Origin: a virus
IMG/VR virus record: IMGVR_UViG_3300027759_004177
Span: 124,001-188,000 of that record
Length of the DNA stretch: 64,000 bases
Reading direction: 5' to 3' (one strand)
This document shows, piece by piece, positions 32,848 through 40,974 of the stretch. The notes beneath the pieces were generated by a model that saw only the letters and a program-made list of their open reading frames with translations, made no database searches and had not been told where the DNA came from. How positions within the stretch are numbered: the first letter of the stretch is position 1; every line of letters starts with the position of its first letter. The position numbers and the translations under genes are program-made.

Positions 32848-33594
32848 TTAATATCCAAACCTTGTTTTGTATGCGGCATGCTGTGCCTGTATCTCTGCCA
32901 AGGTCAATGCACCGTCCCAGACCTTGACCAGGCCCACATCGGCTGTTACAACTTCTGTATTTTGGACGGAACTGACATATCTACCAAACAATCTTAGGCC
33001 GTTAAATCCACTGACACCAGCTCTAGTTCCGTGAGTACCGGTAGGCGCAGTACTGCCGGCCGCATAGGCATTTGTGGTAGTAGTGCCGTTGGATGTCATC
33101 CAAGCAAATCTCCAAGCACCTGTTTGAGCTGTGCTACTACTGCCTAAAAATGACCCGTTGTAGAAAATATCTTGTACTCCACCGGCATTACCCCACAGGC
33201 CCATTAACCAGTCTGGACTGGCTGTGTTGGCATTTAACAATCTACCTGCTGTGCCTGACTGTGATCGGTAAACCATCATTACTGTATAGGCCTGTGAAGA
33301 GGATGAATAATTTGGACCAAACCTCAACATATCTGTGTCGTTGTTAGTGGTCTTGCGGAATATGCCACCAGCAGTTGATGCCCACGCCATACTGCCATTG
33401 GTATTGCTTGTGGTTATAGCAAAAGCCCCAGTGCCCGCTATGGTACTGCCGTTCGCAGGCATGGCCGCGTAGTTGGCCGCATCTAGATCTAACACCAAGC
33501 TGGCTGAGGTTGTTGGGCCGGCAGAAACTGCCACTGGTTTTTTATAAACTCTTTGTGATGGTTGATGTATTGAACTAAATCGACCTAATTTCAT
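32848..33594 (-). CDS. Concanavalin A/LamG-like lectin-domain virion protein
   Basis: This 248-residue protein has a short N-terminal linker (MKLGRFSSIHQPSQRVYKKP) and then a jellyroll typical of phage surface proteins: SLVLDLDAANY, YTVMMVYRS, DIFYNGSFLG, GAWRFAWMTSNGTT, GFNGLRLFGRY and the closing DVGLVKVWDGALTLAEIQAQH. LamG/ConA-like domains bind glycans. It is the last gene of a fibre unit with the 528- and 169-residue proteins, so it is probably the receptor-binding tip or decoration. Confidence 0.8.
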   Translation of the reverse strand: MKLGRFSSIHQPSQRVYKKPVAVSAGPTTSASLVLDLDAANYAAMPANGSTIAGTGAFAITTSNTNGSMAWASTAGGIFRKTTNNDTDMLRFGPNYSSSSQAYTVMMVYRSQSGTAGRLLNANTASPDWLMGLWGNAGGVQDIFYNGSFLGSSSTAQTGAWRFAWMTSNGTTTTNAYAAGSTAPTGTHGTRAGVSGFNGLRLFGRYVSSVQNTEVVTADVGLVKVWDGALTLAEIQAQHAAYKTRFGY

Positions 33595-33597
33595 AGG

Positions 33598-35184
33598 TTA
33601 TCCATAGTTACTGATTTGGCCCAACACCCGATAAGCGGCGCCACCTAGGTGTATCAAGCTAAAGCTCATGATGTCTGTATTACTTGCTGTACCTACGCCA
33701 GCAACAGCTCCAACCCATCGAACAGTTTGGTTAACACCATTGACTTGTACGTTGGCCACACGATAAGCAGTGGCACCTTGGTCAACAATGATAGTAGCAC
33801 CAGAGACTGTGCTTGCAATAGCGTTGACATTGGTAAAGTTTGCTGTCACGTTGGCAGTTAAGGCAGCATAGAATGTGGTACCAAGATTAAAGTTGCAAGT
33901 CAAGTTACCACCACTATTACTAATGTTACCATAGGTTTCATAGTAGGCACTTTGTTGTACCACATTGCCAGTGACAGTTAGGTTAGCAGTAGTCACACCT
34001 GTTGTCAGGTATGAGGCCACGTTGGTGTTGCTGTAGGTTCCTACTGTGCTCAAGATGTTTACACCATTGGCAAAGTTAAATTGACTGGCATTGATGTTGC
34101 CTGCTGTGACATTACCTGTTATATAGGCGCCACGGTTGGCAACTAAATTGCCAGATGCACTGATGTTGCCTTCGTTGACCGCATTTCCAGCTGTGGAAAT
34201 TGAGCTAAATCCAGATATACTTGGTGCCGGACTAGCACCGGTTGTGATGATTCCACCAAAAGACATTATTAGATATTCGGCTCGTACATTACCTGAGTAT
34301 ATGGGCAGGTAAGCAGCCACGTTGGCATTGGCATAGGTGCCAGCCACTGTGCTCAAGATGTTTACACCATTGGCAAAGTTGTATTGTGTGGCATTGATGT
34401 TACCCACGCTAATATTACCAGCAAGGTAACCTGCCACGTTGGCGTTGGCATACACTTGTGTTTGTAATGTGGCAATACTTGTTGCCTGAGTGGCCGCATT
34501 GGCCACAGTACTGAAGGTTAGGTTACCATAAGTTTGATAAGCACCCAGGTTAGCATTTACGGTGTTGATACTGGTTGCTTGTGTGGCTGCATTGGACAAC
34601 AATGTTGTAATGTCTGCGGCTTGACTGGTTGCATTAGCTACTGTACTAAAAGTTAAGTTACCATAATTCTGATATGCCCCCAAATTGGCCGTAATTGAGT
34701 TTATACTTGTGGCTTGTGTTGCGGCATTGCTATTAGCAAAAGTTTGATACGCACCAATGTTGGCACTGGAAATATTTTGACTGGCCAAATATCCAATCAC
34801 ATTGGCATTGGCATAACTGCTGGTGCCATAGTTCAAGTTGGCATAGGTATAGAAACTGCCAATGTTGGCCGTGATGGCATTGATGCTGGTGGCCTGTGTA
34901 GCTGCATTGGTATGCAATGTGCCAATATTGGCACCAATGTAGGCCTCAACATTGGCATTGCCGTAACTGCTGGTACCAAATGTGGCATTAGCATAGGTTC
35001 CTAGAGCCTGTAATTGTACATTGGTTGCCAAGGTGCTCATACCACCTGCGGTTACGCCATCCTGTACACGTACAGTACGCAATCCAGTGTCCACAACCAA
35101 TTCACCCAATGGGCCCACATAGGTATTTGCCGCGGTAGTATTACCACGCTTCATTAAAATCTGTGATATATTGATACGTGCCAT
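33598..35184 (-). CDS. Repetitive tail fibre protein
   Basis: This 528-residue protein starts with the common appendage module (RINISQILMKRGNTTAANTYVG, LGELVVDTGLRTVRVQDG). The shaft repeats are of the AATQATSINTVNANLGAYQTYGN type, related to those in the two giant fibres near the left end, plus repeats of FANGVNILSTVAGTYANANVAAYL. The C-terminal 120 residues have a different, beta-rich composition (NLTCNFNLGTTFYAALTANV). It is separated by three bases from the lectin protein and by one base from the gene upstream. Confidence 0.85.
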   Translation of the reverse strand: MARINISQILMKRGNTTAANTYVGPLGELVVDTGLRTVRVQDGVTAGGMSTLATNVQLQALGTYANATFGTSSYGNANVEAYIGANIGTLHTNAATQATSINAITANIGSFYTYANLNYGTSSYANANVIGYLASQNISSANIGAYQTFANSNAATQATSINSITANLGAYQNYGNLTFSTVANATSQAADITTLLSNAATQATSINTVNANLGAYQTYGNLTFSTVANAATQATSIATLQTQVYANANVAGYLAGNISVGNINATQYNFANGVNILSTVAGTYANANVAAYLPIYSGNVRAEYLIMSFGGIITTGASPAPSISGFSSISTAGNAVNEGNISASGNLVANRGAYITGNVTAGNINASQFNFANGVNILSTVGTYSNTNVASYLTTGVTTANLTVTGNVVQQSAYYETYGNISNSGGNLTCNFNLGTTFYAALTANVTANFTNVNAIASTVSGATIIVDQGATAYRVANVQVNGVNQTVRWVGAVAGVGTASNTDIMSFSLIHLGGAAYRVLGQISNYG

Positions 35185-35185
35185 C

Positions 35186-35695
35186 TTAGATCGAACCGCC
35201 GTCTAGGGTGTAAGTGTCTGATTCTGCAGGCGGCGTTGAGTTGGCATAATAAGCCGGTAACACTTCTAAATCTAGTGGAACTCCGTAATTGTCGTCGATA
35301 TATACCGGACGTGTCACGTCTGTGCTGGTAACTGTGGTACTAAACGCCAGCTTGTAAAAACGCTGTTCTAGGCCGTTAATAGTGTTGGCATCAAATGTAA
35401 ATGTACCTTGTCCTAACTGAATATTTCCGCCCACATTGGCGCCAAACAACACAGGATAGCTTTTGACAGTCAACTGATTGGTTGGATCTTGTATACTTGC
35501 AGTAACACTACTGCCAGTCAAATCAACTTTTTTCTGGTCTTGATTTCGTATGATAACTTGGATAGGATTGTCTACACCTTGGTAGACTTTGATTGGGCGG
35601 CTGTACACTTGGCGGTTCCTTGTTGTAAATATTGCGGGGTCAAAAACCTGCACCTCGGCAAGATTTGGATATAAATATGCTTTGACAGTAATCAT
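35186..35695 (-). CDS. Virion protein, baseplate/fibre attachment type
   Basis: This 169-residue protein contains a beta-sandwich pattern (PIQVIIRNQDQKKVDLTGSSVTASIQD, FTFDANTINGLEQRFYKLAFS) reminiscent of the N-terminal domains of BppU-like upper baseplate proteins. It starts the unit 35695-32848 and is preceded by a GATAAATA late box at 35716-35723. It is likely the fibre-network or baseplate connector for the following fibre proteins; homology is inferred by pattern only. Confidence 0.6.
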   Translation of the reverse strand: MITVKAYLYPNLAEVQVFDPAIFTTRNRQVYSRPIKVYQGVDNPIQVIIRNQDQKKVDLTGSSVTASIQDPTNQLTVKSYPVLFGANVGGNIQLGQGTFTFDANTINGLEQRFYKLAFSTTVTSTDVTRPVYIDDNYGVPLDLEVLPAYYANSTPPAESDTYTLDGGSI

Positions 35696-35715
35696 TTATT
35701 TGCTCGTCTTTAACA

Positions 35716-35723
35716 TATTTATC
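35716..35723 (-). promoter_or_regulatory. T4-type late promoter box (divergent intergenic)
   Basis: Minus-strand GATAAATA followed by TG, 20 bases upstream of ATG at 35695. It sits in the 35-base gap shared with a plus-strand gene. Confidence 0.6.
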
Positions 35724-35730
35724 GGACAAC

Positions 35731-36105
35731 GTGGAAGAACACTACAAGCAACTGCTCGCACAATACCCATACCTAAGCCATATCACCTATGGCGGTAATG
35801 ACTACATTGGCATCATACAAAATTCAGACGAAGTTATAACTACACTTTATGACTTTGGCCTGCTCAAGGACACTGAAGTCAAGAAAACCTTCTTGAGTTT
35901 GGGAGAAACATGGTGGTGGGAAAGCAATAGGCTCATGCCCATCAATGTGTTTTTAAAGCAGGATTGGAGTGTATTCCGAGTGTGTCTACGTACCATGAAC
36001 AGCAAGGACGTAGAAATTAAAATGGGCCCTTATGTGAGCCTGAAAGAAATGGCCACTAAACGTAGCAAACGCAAATCAATAACCCTAGTTCGTAAGGTTA
36101 GTTAA
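35731..36105 (+). CDS. Hypothetical protein, lone plus-strand gene (GTG start)
   Basis: This 124-residue protein starts with GTG (MEEHYKQLLAQYPYLSHITYGG); no other in-frame start precedes it because a stop lies just upstream. It is soluble and alpha/beta: YIGIIQNSDEVITTLYDFGLL, then a Trp-rich GETWWWESNRLMPINVFLK, and a basic C-terminus (KEMATKRSKRKSITLVRK). No ribosome site is evident. It is convergent with the mini-DnaE gene and overlaps its end by 21 bases. I recall similar conserved proteins in marine T4-like phages, but no function. Confidence 0.65.
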   Translation: MEEHYKQLLAQYPYLSHITYGGNDYIGIIQNSDEVITTLYDFGLLKDTEVKKTFLSLGETWWWESNRLMPINVFLKQDWSVFRVCLRTMNSKDVEIKMGPYVSLKEMATKRSKRKSITLVRKVS

Positions 36106-36666
36106 CAAGTTCATATTGACCACAACTAGATGACTGTATGCACAACTGTGGCTCTTTTTAAATGCATACTGTCCATCATCTGTTTGATCCCAGATAGTTT
36201 CTGCAACTTCTCGCCAAGTTTTTCCAATTAGATGACGCTTGGCTGGACGGATTATGGCCATAAACATCATTAGCCTGGGTATGCTATTAACTGCTTCGGG
36301 CATTTGAATCAGGGTCTTATAGTGATTGCCGATGTGTATTAATTTTCCGCAAAATTCAGGATCATACAATCGATCCCATTCGGGTTCTTGAGCCATCAAT
36401 TCTTGTAAATGTGCTTCGTTCTTTATCTGTGTATATAATGATACATTTAAAAAGTCTAGTTTTGTATAGCCACGTGCTTCAGCTGACTCATAATCAATGC
36501 TGGCACGACCTGTAAACGGATCTGCAGGAATATCTGTTACATACACACCTGTATTGTGTGCTACCCAATCACCGTCTCTGTTGATACTGGCAGGGGTGTG
36601 CTTTAACAAACTTAATGCTTGAGTGCGATCCGCAAAGTCAATGTCAATGTCTGACTTAAACTTCAT
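36085..36666 (-). CDS. Miniature DNA polymerase III alpha-like (DnaE palm) protein
   Basis: This 193-residue protein aligns in order with core segments of bacterial DnaE. SDIDIDF (D8, D10) matches the catalytic P-D-x-D-x-D-F strand, TGVYVTDIP matches the G-G-V-V segment, ARGYTKLDFLNV matches G-L-x-K-F-D-F-L-G-L (third catalytic Asp, here D71), IPRLMMFMAIIRP matches the A-L-x-R-P-G region, and FKKSHSCAYSHLVVVNM matches the N-K-S-H-x-A-A-Y helix. The full-length family is around 1,100 residues. All three carboxylates survive, but fingers, PHP and beta-binding parts are gone. It may be a relic adapted for another role or a tiny nucleotidyl transferase. Confidence 0.6.
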   Translation of the reverse strand: MKFKSDIDIDFADRTQALSLLKHTPASINRDGDWVAHNTGVYVTDIPADPFTGRASIDYESAEARGYTKLDFLNVSLYTQIKNEAHLQELMAQEPEWDRLYDPEFCGKLIHIGNHYKTLIQMPEAVNSIPRLMMFMAIIRPAKRHLIGKTWREVAETIWDQTDDGQYAFKKSHSCAYSHLVVVNMNLLTNLTN

Positions 36667-37343
36667 AGTCCGGCCTTTGCTAATATGTCACTGACCCATT
36701 CAGTATCTGCCAAGTAATCTTTAAATTTGCGTTGCCAGTGGTCGGGGTCTATCCACGGAAGTATGATCGCCACTTGTTCTGGACCCAGTTGATCCAGGAA
36801 GTCGACACCCGATGCACAATTATACACAATCCAAGGGCTAACACGACCGGTAGCAATATGATGTACCACACGATTGCTGTTACCATACCGAAAATAATCG
36901 CTAAAACCGTTTTTAAGGTCAGGATGATCGTCGGCATAATTTTGCATTTCATTTAAAGCCCTTTCAAGTGCATCTTGTGTTGCTTCTCTACGCAAGTAAT
37001 CGTGCAAGTATTCAACATAAAAATCGTCTTTGAGCCAGTGGTCAATCTTCTTGTTGTTCTTCAACAGCCACTCTAAGAAGGCCGGTGGATTGATGCCACG
37101 TATGCCCACCATGTGCCTGCCCCACTTGACAAACGCATTGTAATACGGACTCTTAACAAAGTCATCATAGCTTTTTAACTTGGCAGATCCTTGTGTTATT
37201 TCATAAAAACGCAAGTAAGCCCTGAGTCCCAGTTGCACACCAGTTTCTTTTTCTTGTTGCCAGCGTCGTTTGGGTTCGCAAAGATGCACAGCCAGGGTTG
37301 ATTCCTTGCTAAAATCCTTTTCACAATAACGACACTTATACAT
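36663..37343 (-). CDS. C2H2-type zinc-finger protein
   Basis: This 226-residue protein starts MYKCRYCEKDFSKESTLAVHLC, a classic C-x2-C-x12-H-x-C finger, followed by an arginine/tryptophan stretch and a helical body (SPYYNAFVKWGRHMVGIRGINPPAFLEWLL) with an all-alpha look. Finger-bearing proteins of this size are recurrent in marine T4-like phages without assigned function. It is ATGA-coupled to the mini-DnaE gene, so a nucleic-acid role is plausible. Confidence 0.7.
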   Translation of the reverse strand: MYKCRYCEKDFSKESTLAVHLCEPKRRWQQEKETGVQLGLRAYLRFYEITQGSAKLKSYDDFVKSPYYNAFVKWGRHMVGIRGINPPAFLEWLLKNNKKIDHWLKDDFYVEYLHDYLRREATQDALERALNEMQNYADDHPDLKNGFSDYFRYGNSNRVVHHIATGRVSPWIVYNCASGVDFLDQLGPEQVAIILPWIDPDHWQRKFKDYLADTEWVSDILAKAGL

Positions 37344-37989
37344 TTTTTATACAATCCACCAGATACCGAACTAGTATTATAACATCTTCGCTGTAGTGAT
37401 GTCTAGCGTTGGCGGGTAAATCTAGATCTTTTTCAAAAGGTTTGCAACCATTTTGTTCTAGATATTCATTGCCAATAAACGAAAATGGAACAAATCCTGT
37501 TCCCAGATCTATGTTTTGATGGTGGCGCTCGCAAGTGTTAAAAATACAAAAGCCTATACCTTTGTTTTTTAAGTAACCCGAAAACATACGCAGATCCAAA
37601 TACAATTGATTTAAATACTGCATGCCAATGTCGTAACGATAACGATCCAGTATGTAATCACCAATCATTTTGTGTTCCACTGTGCTGTCAAAGTCATTGA
37701 CATCGCAAAAAGTGGCCTGCATGCCCTGGCGATTATAACTGACCCAATGTCCTTCTCTGGGTTTAGGTATGGTCAGAAACGGACTTTCTTGACGATCATA
37801 AAAGGTCAGGCCCAAGACAACAAAATCCACTGGATTTGTTTCTATGTAGTCCACAGTGGTGCGTATGATACGTCTATTACTGCTACCAGCTTTGGCTATG
37901 TTTACAGCTGAGCCGCCAAGTAGTTGACCAAACTGATTTTGATAGTGATAGCTGTCCATAAAACTACAGCCATTGATCAAAATGTTCAT
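37336..37989 (-). CDS. SGNH-like protein (copy 3)
   Basis: This 217-residue protein begins MNILINGCSFMDSYHYQNQ (block I GCSF), carries AVNIAKAGSSNRRIIRTTVD (Gly and Asn block) and VDFVVLGLTFYDRQE, and ends with LPANARHHYSEDVII as a possible block V, where the usual D-x-x-H is not clear. It is closer to copy 1 than to copy 2 by its start. Its neighbours are the zinc-finger and gp62-like genes. If the terminal His serves as base, a hydrolase is possible; otherwise it may be a binding protein. Confidence 0.55.
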   Translation of the reverse strand: MNILINGCSFMDSYHYQNQFGQLLGGSAVNIAKAGSSNRRIIRTTVDYIETNPVDFVVLGLTFYDRQESPFLTIPKPREGHWVSYNRQGMQATFCDVNDFDSTVEHKMIGDYILDRYRYDIGMQYLNQLYLDLRMFSGYLKNKGIGFCIFNTCERHHQNIDLGTGFVPFSFIGNEYLEQNGCKPFEKDLDLPANARHHYSEDVIILVRYLVDCIKNV

Positions 37990-38456
37990 AGCTCTTTCTT
38001 GATATCTTTGTCTGCCCAGCCCATGCCTTTGGCGTAGGCTTTAAGATCATCTTTGTCGTTGAGTTCACTCATTAGCTTGAGATCATCTTCTTTCAAATGC
38101 GGATACAGTTCACGCAAAAACTTGATACTCTTGTTGTCGTTTGTTTTCTTTTTTGGGGCAATCCATTGATGATACTGATTGCCCATGCCTGGACTTACAG
38201 TTGTGGCCAGCAACCATTGTAGTTTTTTGTGTTGTGCGGTGTTTACATCAAAGAAATGTTTGTTAAGACGCTCGTTACAACTCATCAAGTAGTAGGCCTG
38301 CAAGTCTGGGTTACCTGTCACAGTTGCGCCATAACGAATCATCAAGAACGGCGAAAACTTTTTCTTTTCTTCGTCAGTCAAACTGTCGTAGAAGTTCCTG
38401 TCCTTGCGATCAAATGCAGACATTTCACTTCGAATGCTTAACTTATCTTCACTCAT
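37986..38456 (-). CDS. Possible sliding-clamp loader small subunit (gp62-like)
   Basis: This 156-residue all-helical protein has a layout like cyanophage gp62: an N-terminal segment FYDSLTDEEKKKFSPFLMIRY, then YLMSCNERLNKHFF and HKKLQWLLATT, a basic linker (APKKKTNDNKSIK), and a C-terminal helical part (FLRELYPHLKEDDLKLM). The gp62 subunit stabilises the gp44 ring that loads the clamp. No gp44 or clamp gene is visible in the window, which weakens the call. It is ATGA-coupled to the SGNH-like gene. Confidence 0.4.
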   Translation of the reverse strand: MSEDKLSIRSEMSAFDRKDRNFYDSLTDEEKKKFSPFLMIRYGATVTGNPDLQAYYLMSCNERLNKHFFDVNTAQHKKLQWLLATTVSPGMGNQYHQWIAPKKKTNDNKSIKFLRELYPHLKEDDLKLMSELNDKDDLKAYAKGMGWADKDIKKEL

Positions 38457-38733
38457 CTTGGGCTTTTTGATTGTTGCGACGTTCTTGGATGGTTAACTTT
38501 TCTTCGCCTTTGGTACGTTTGTTGTGTCTTGGATTACCGCATAGGGTACAATGTGCTTGTCCGCAATCCATTGCATGATGTTTGGCTAACCTATGCGGTT
38601 GTGCTTCGTCAATACGTTTTGAAGCTTCGCCAAAATTCTTGTGTGCTTTGATAATGTTAAGTTGCTTTTTAATTGCAGTCCACGCACGATGCATACGATC
38701 GCCGTGTTTGATTTTATCTTCTTCTTTGCTCAT
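38449..38733 (-). CDS. Small Cys-containing hypothetical protein
   Basis: This 94-residue basic protein has a zinc-knuckle-like pair of Cys sites (MDCGQAHCTLCGNPRHN) flanked by basic helices. A similar Cys cluster with N-P-R occurs in short bacterial and phage proteins I recall. It is tightly packed in the operon and overlaps the gp62-like gene by eight bases. A zinc-stabilised binding role is plausible; the target is unknown. Confidence 0.5.
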   Translation of the reverse strand: MSKEEDKIKHGDRMHRAWTAIKKQLNIIKAHKNFGEASKRIDEAQPHRLAKHHAMDCGQAHCTLCGNPRHNKRTKGEEKLTIQERRNNQKAQDE

Positions 38734-38742
38734 ACTGTCTCC

Positions 38743-39018
38743 TTAAACTGGATGCCACCCAGGCGGATCTTCGCCTCTTTGTAATTCATATATAACTATA
38801 ACACGTTCTATAGCTTCTTGTAAAGCAGGATTTGTTTTGGCCGCATGATGTATCTGATCCCATAAAGTAACACGCTGGGCTCTTGCATCTTTCTCTAACC
38901 TATCATAAGTCCAACCAATGGCTATTCTATCACCAGGATGGGCACCCGATTCTCTAGCGTAAGTTACACCATCTGCATGTTCGTAAATGTATGTGGCACC
39001 TGGTTTGAGTCGGCCCAT
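38743..39018 (-). CDS. Hypothetical protein
   Basis: This 91-residue protein starts MGRLKPGATYIYEHADGVTYARESGAHPGD and ends with a helical stretch (LWDQIHHAAKTNPALQEAIERVIVIYELQ) and GEDPPGWHPV. No known motif. It has one base between it and the next gene, and is part of the UvsW-containing operon. Composition suggests a small soluble accessory protein. Confidence 0.55.
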   Translation of the reverse strand: MGRLKPGATYIYEHADGVTYARESGAHPGDRIAIGWTYDRLEKDARAQRVTLWDQIHHAAKTNPALQEAIERVIVIYELQRGEDPPGWHPV

Positions 39019-39019
39019 G

Positions 39020-39520
39020 TTACCATACTTTTCCGTAATCGACTACTTCACTTTGGCGGCTGATATCTTTGATAAAGAAAGCACACATGGGCTTTGGGCC
39101 TTCAGTCAAGGGAATAGCCAATAGTTGTCCAGGTTTGAGTTTGGGAAAATACCATTTGACGTCTTGATAAATGTCCACGATCTCTACAGGATGGAACTCG
39201 GGCATGTAACTGGTCAGGGGATTGAATGTAAACACGTTGAATCCGCGATCATTGATGCTGGTCAATGGTACAACTTCCAGGTCGCCAAAGTCGGGTTCGC
39301 CTATTAGGATTTGCCAATCCACCGGCATGCGAATAGTGTTGTTGCCGATGCGTAGTACTAGTGCAGGACTGTTAAACGATTCCAAAAAAATCAAAGGTAT
39401 ATAAAAGTAATCGGGATCTTTGGGATCACTGTTGTCCAGTACACAAAATCGTACTTCGTCTATCTCGTCTGGAATTGAATCCATTGAGTAACTGGTGTTG
39501 TCTAGGGTTAGTATTCTCAT
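39020..39520 (-). CDS. Hypothetical protein next to UvsW
   Basis: The likely product is 166 residues starting MRILTLDNTSYSMDSIPDE at 39520, where the ATG overlaps the uvsW stop as ATGA; a longer frame would run inside uvsW. The body is beta-rich (PDYFYIPLIFLESFNSPALVLRIGNN, IRMPVDWQILIGEPDFGDLEVV) with a C-terminal AFFIKDISRQ. It looks like a compact all-beta or alpha/beta protein conserved among T4-like phages. Function unknown. Confidence 0.6.
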   Translation of the reverse strand: MRILTLDNTSYSMDSIPDEIDEVRFCVLDNSDPKDPDYFYIPLIFLESFNSPALVLRIGNNTIRMPVDWQILIGEPDFGDLEVVPLTSINDRGFNVFTFNPLTSYMPEFHPVEIVDIYQDVKWYFPKLKPGQLLAIPLTEGPKPMCAFFIKDISRQSEVVDYGKVW

Positions 39521-40974
39521 TGCCAATCGGCCTTCTCTAATGTAAATGGGTAGTTGGCTTCCTTGTAAAAAGCCTTGCGTCGTGTCAGGTGTCGCTTGGC
39601 AAATTTGCAAGTGCTGGTTATGTCCCAGATTTGGACGTGATCTTTGTCTTCCGCCTTGCGGATGCCACGACCGATCGACTGGATGACGCGAACAAAAGAC
39701 TTACCGGGCTCAATAAGCACAAGATTAAATATCCTAGGGATATTAATGCCCACAGCAGCAACACCATAGGTAGCCACAATAATCTTATCACTGCTAATCG
39801 CAACTTCATCATATTCATCTTTCCTGTCTTTGGCTTTGGTGGCCCCCGACACAAATACTGCACGATCGCCTAGTCGTTCCACCAGTAATTTACCAGTGGC
39901 AATGCGATCTACTAGAACTAGCGTATTGCCGGTGCCGTTTACCCGAGTGACTAAATCAGCGATATAATCCAATCTCTCGGATGTTTCTACTAGATATTTT
40001 AATTCTGTTTGATAATTTGTATACTCCACATGATCAACCAACTGTACTATATTTACATGACAGTTTGCAAGATGACCAGCTTCTTGAAGTTCACTTGCAC
40101 TGAGCTTGCCCACCACATTACCTAGGCTACAGAAAATACTGACCGCGGCATAGTCTTCCTTGGGTATAGTGCCGGTCAGTCCCCAGCGGATGGGCACATG
40201 ACTGAACACACCTGTAAGCAAGGTCTTCAATGCATCGGCCTTGGCCATGTGTACTTCGTCAACCATGATACATACCACATCTTCAATGAAGTCGCCGATG
40301 GTACATTCGGCTTCGTGATTCCGTGTGTTCTTTAATAAGATATTTAGACTTTGCCAAGTGCAAATGGTATGTGTCCGGCCAAATTCTTTACGGTCGCCAA
40401 AATACACACCCACATCTAGTCCTAGATTCCGATAATCATCTTCGGTCTGTGTGACCAAGCTCTTGTTAGGAACAATAATGATGCTACGTCCATAGGGCTC
40501 TATGCTCTTACTTAGGGCCGCAGTCATGATAGTTTTACCTGCTCCGGTGGCAATTTCTTGTATGCTTTGTGGATTGGTTAAAAAGTTATTCAAGATTTCT
40601 ACTTGATAGTCACGCAACATAATGGGTTCACCGGCTCTAGGGTGTCCCGCAGGCCATGCTGTGCCGGCAAAGGTATCTTCTGCAATTTGATCAAATGCAA
40701 ATGAAGTTGAATATTCTCTAGTGTCTTCTACTTCAATATCGTAGCCTTGCTCTTCCAAGTAAGGCAAAATTTCTGGCAATAGATTAATATAAGTGCTACC
40801 GCCCAGCTGAAAAAACGCAACCTTGCCATCCCAGCGGCCAAGACGAACACTGGGTTGATACCTTGCCCCGGGAATTTCATATTTGAATTTATTAACGAGA
40901 TTTTTACGTGTGGTCAAATCCAGTCCTTCTATTTTGACATTGACTTCATCACGTATAATTAGTTTAGCTTGCAA
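39517..40974 (-). CDS. uvsW: UvsW-type superfamily 2 DNA helicase
   Basis: This 485-residue protein has an N-terminal DNA-binding region (residues 1-110) and two RecA-like lobes. Motif I is EIATGAGKT, motif II is the DEVH box (IMVDEVHMA), motif III is GLTGTIPKE, and motif VI is QSIGRGIRK. T4 UvsW unwinds branched DNA and helps switch origins to recombination-dependent replication. The size is close to T4 UvsW. The next gene upstream overlaps it by 16 bases and is its probable functional partner. Confidence 0.92.
   Translation of the reverse strand: MQAKLIIRDEVNVKIEGLDLTTRKNLVNKFKYEIPGARYQPSVRLGRWDGKVAFFQLGGSTYINLLPEILPYLEEQGYDIEVEDTREYSTSFAFDQIAEDTFAGTAWPAGHPRAGEPIMLRDYQVEILNNFLTNPQSIQEIATGAGKTIMTAALSKSIEPYGRSIIIVPNKSLVTQTEDDYRNLGLDVGVYFGDRKEFGRTHTICTWQSLNILLKNTRNHEAECTIGDFIEDVVCIMVDEVHMAKADALKTLLTGVFSHVPIRWGLTGTIPKEDYAAVSIFCSLGNVVGKLSASELQEAGHLANCHVNIVQLVDHVEYTNYQTELKYLVETSERLDYIADLVTRVNGTGNTLVLVDRIATGKLLVERLGDRAVFVSGATKAKDRKDEYDEVAISSDKIIVATYGVAAVGINIPRIFNLVLIEPGKSFVRVIQSIGRGIRKAEDKDHVQIWDITSTCKFAKRHLTRRKAFYKEANYPFTLEKADWQ

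Noticed and set aside
39520-39610. Upstream extension of the gene after uvsW
   Set aside because: It runs inside uvsW in another frame; the ATGA overlap at 39520 is the convincing start.
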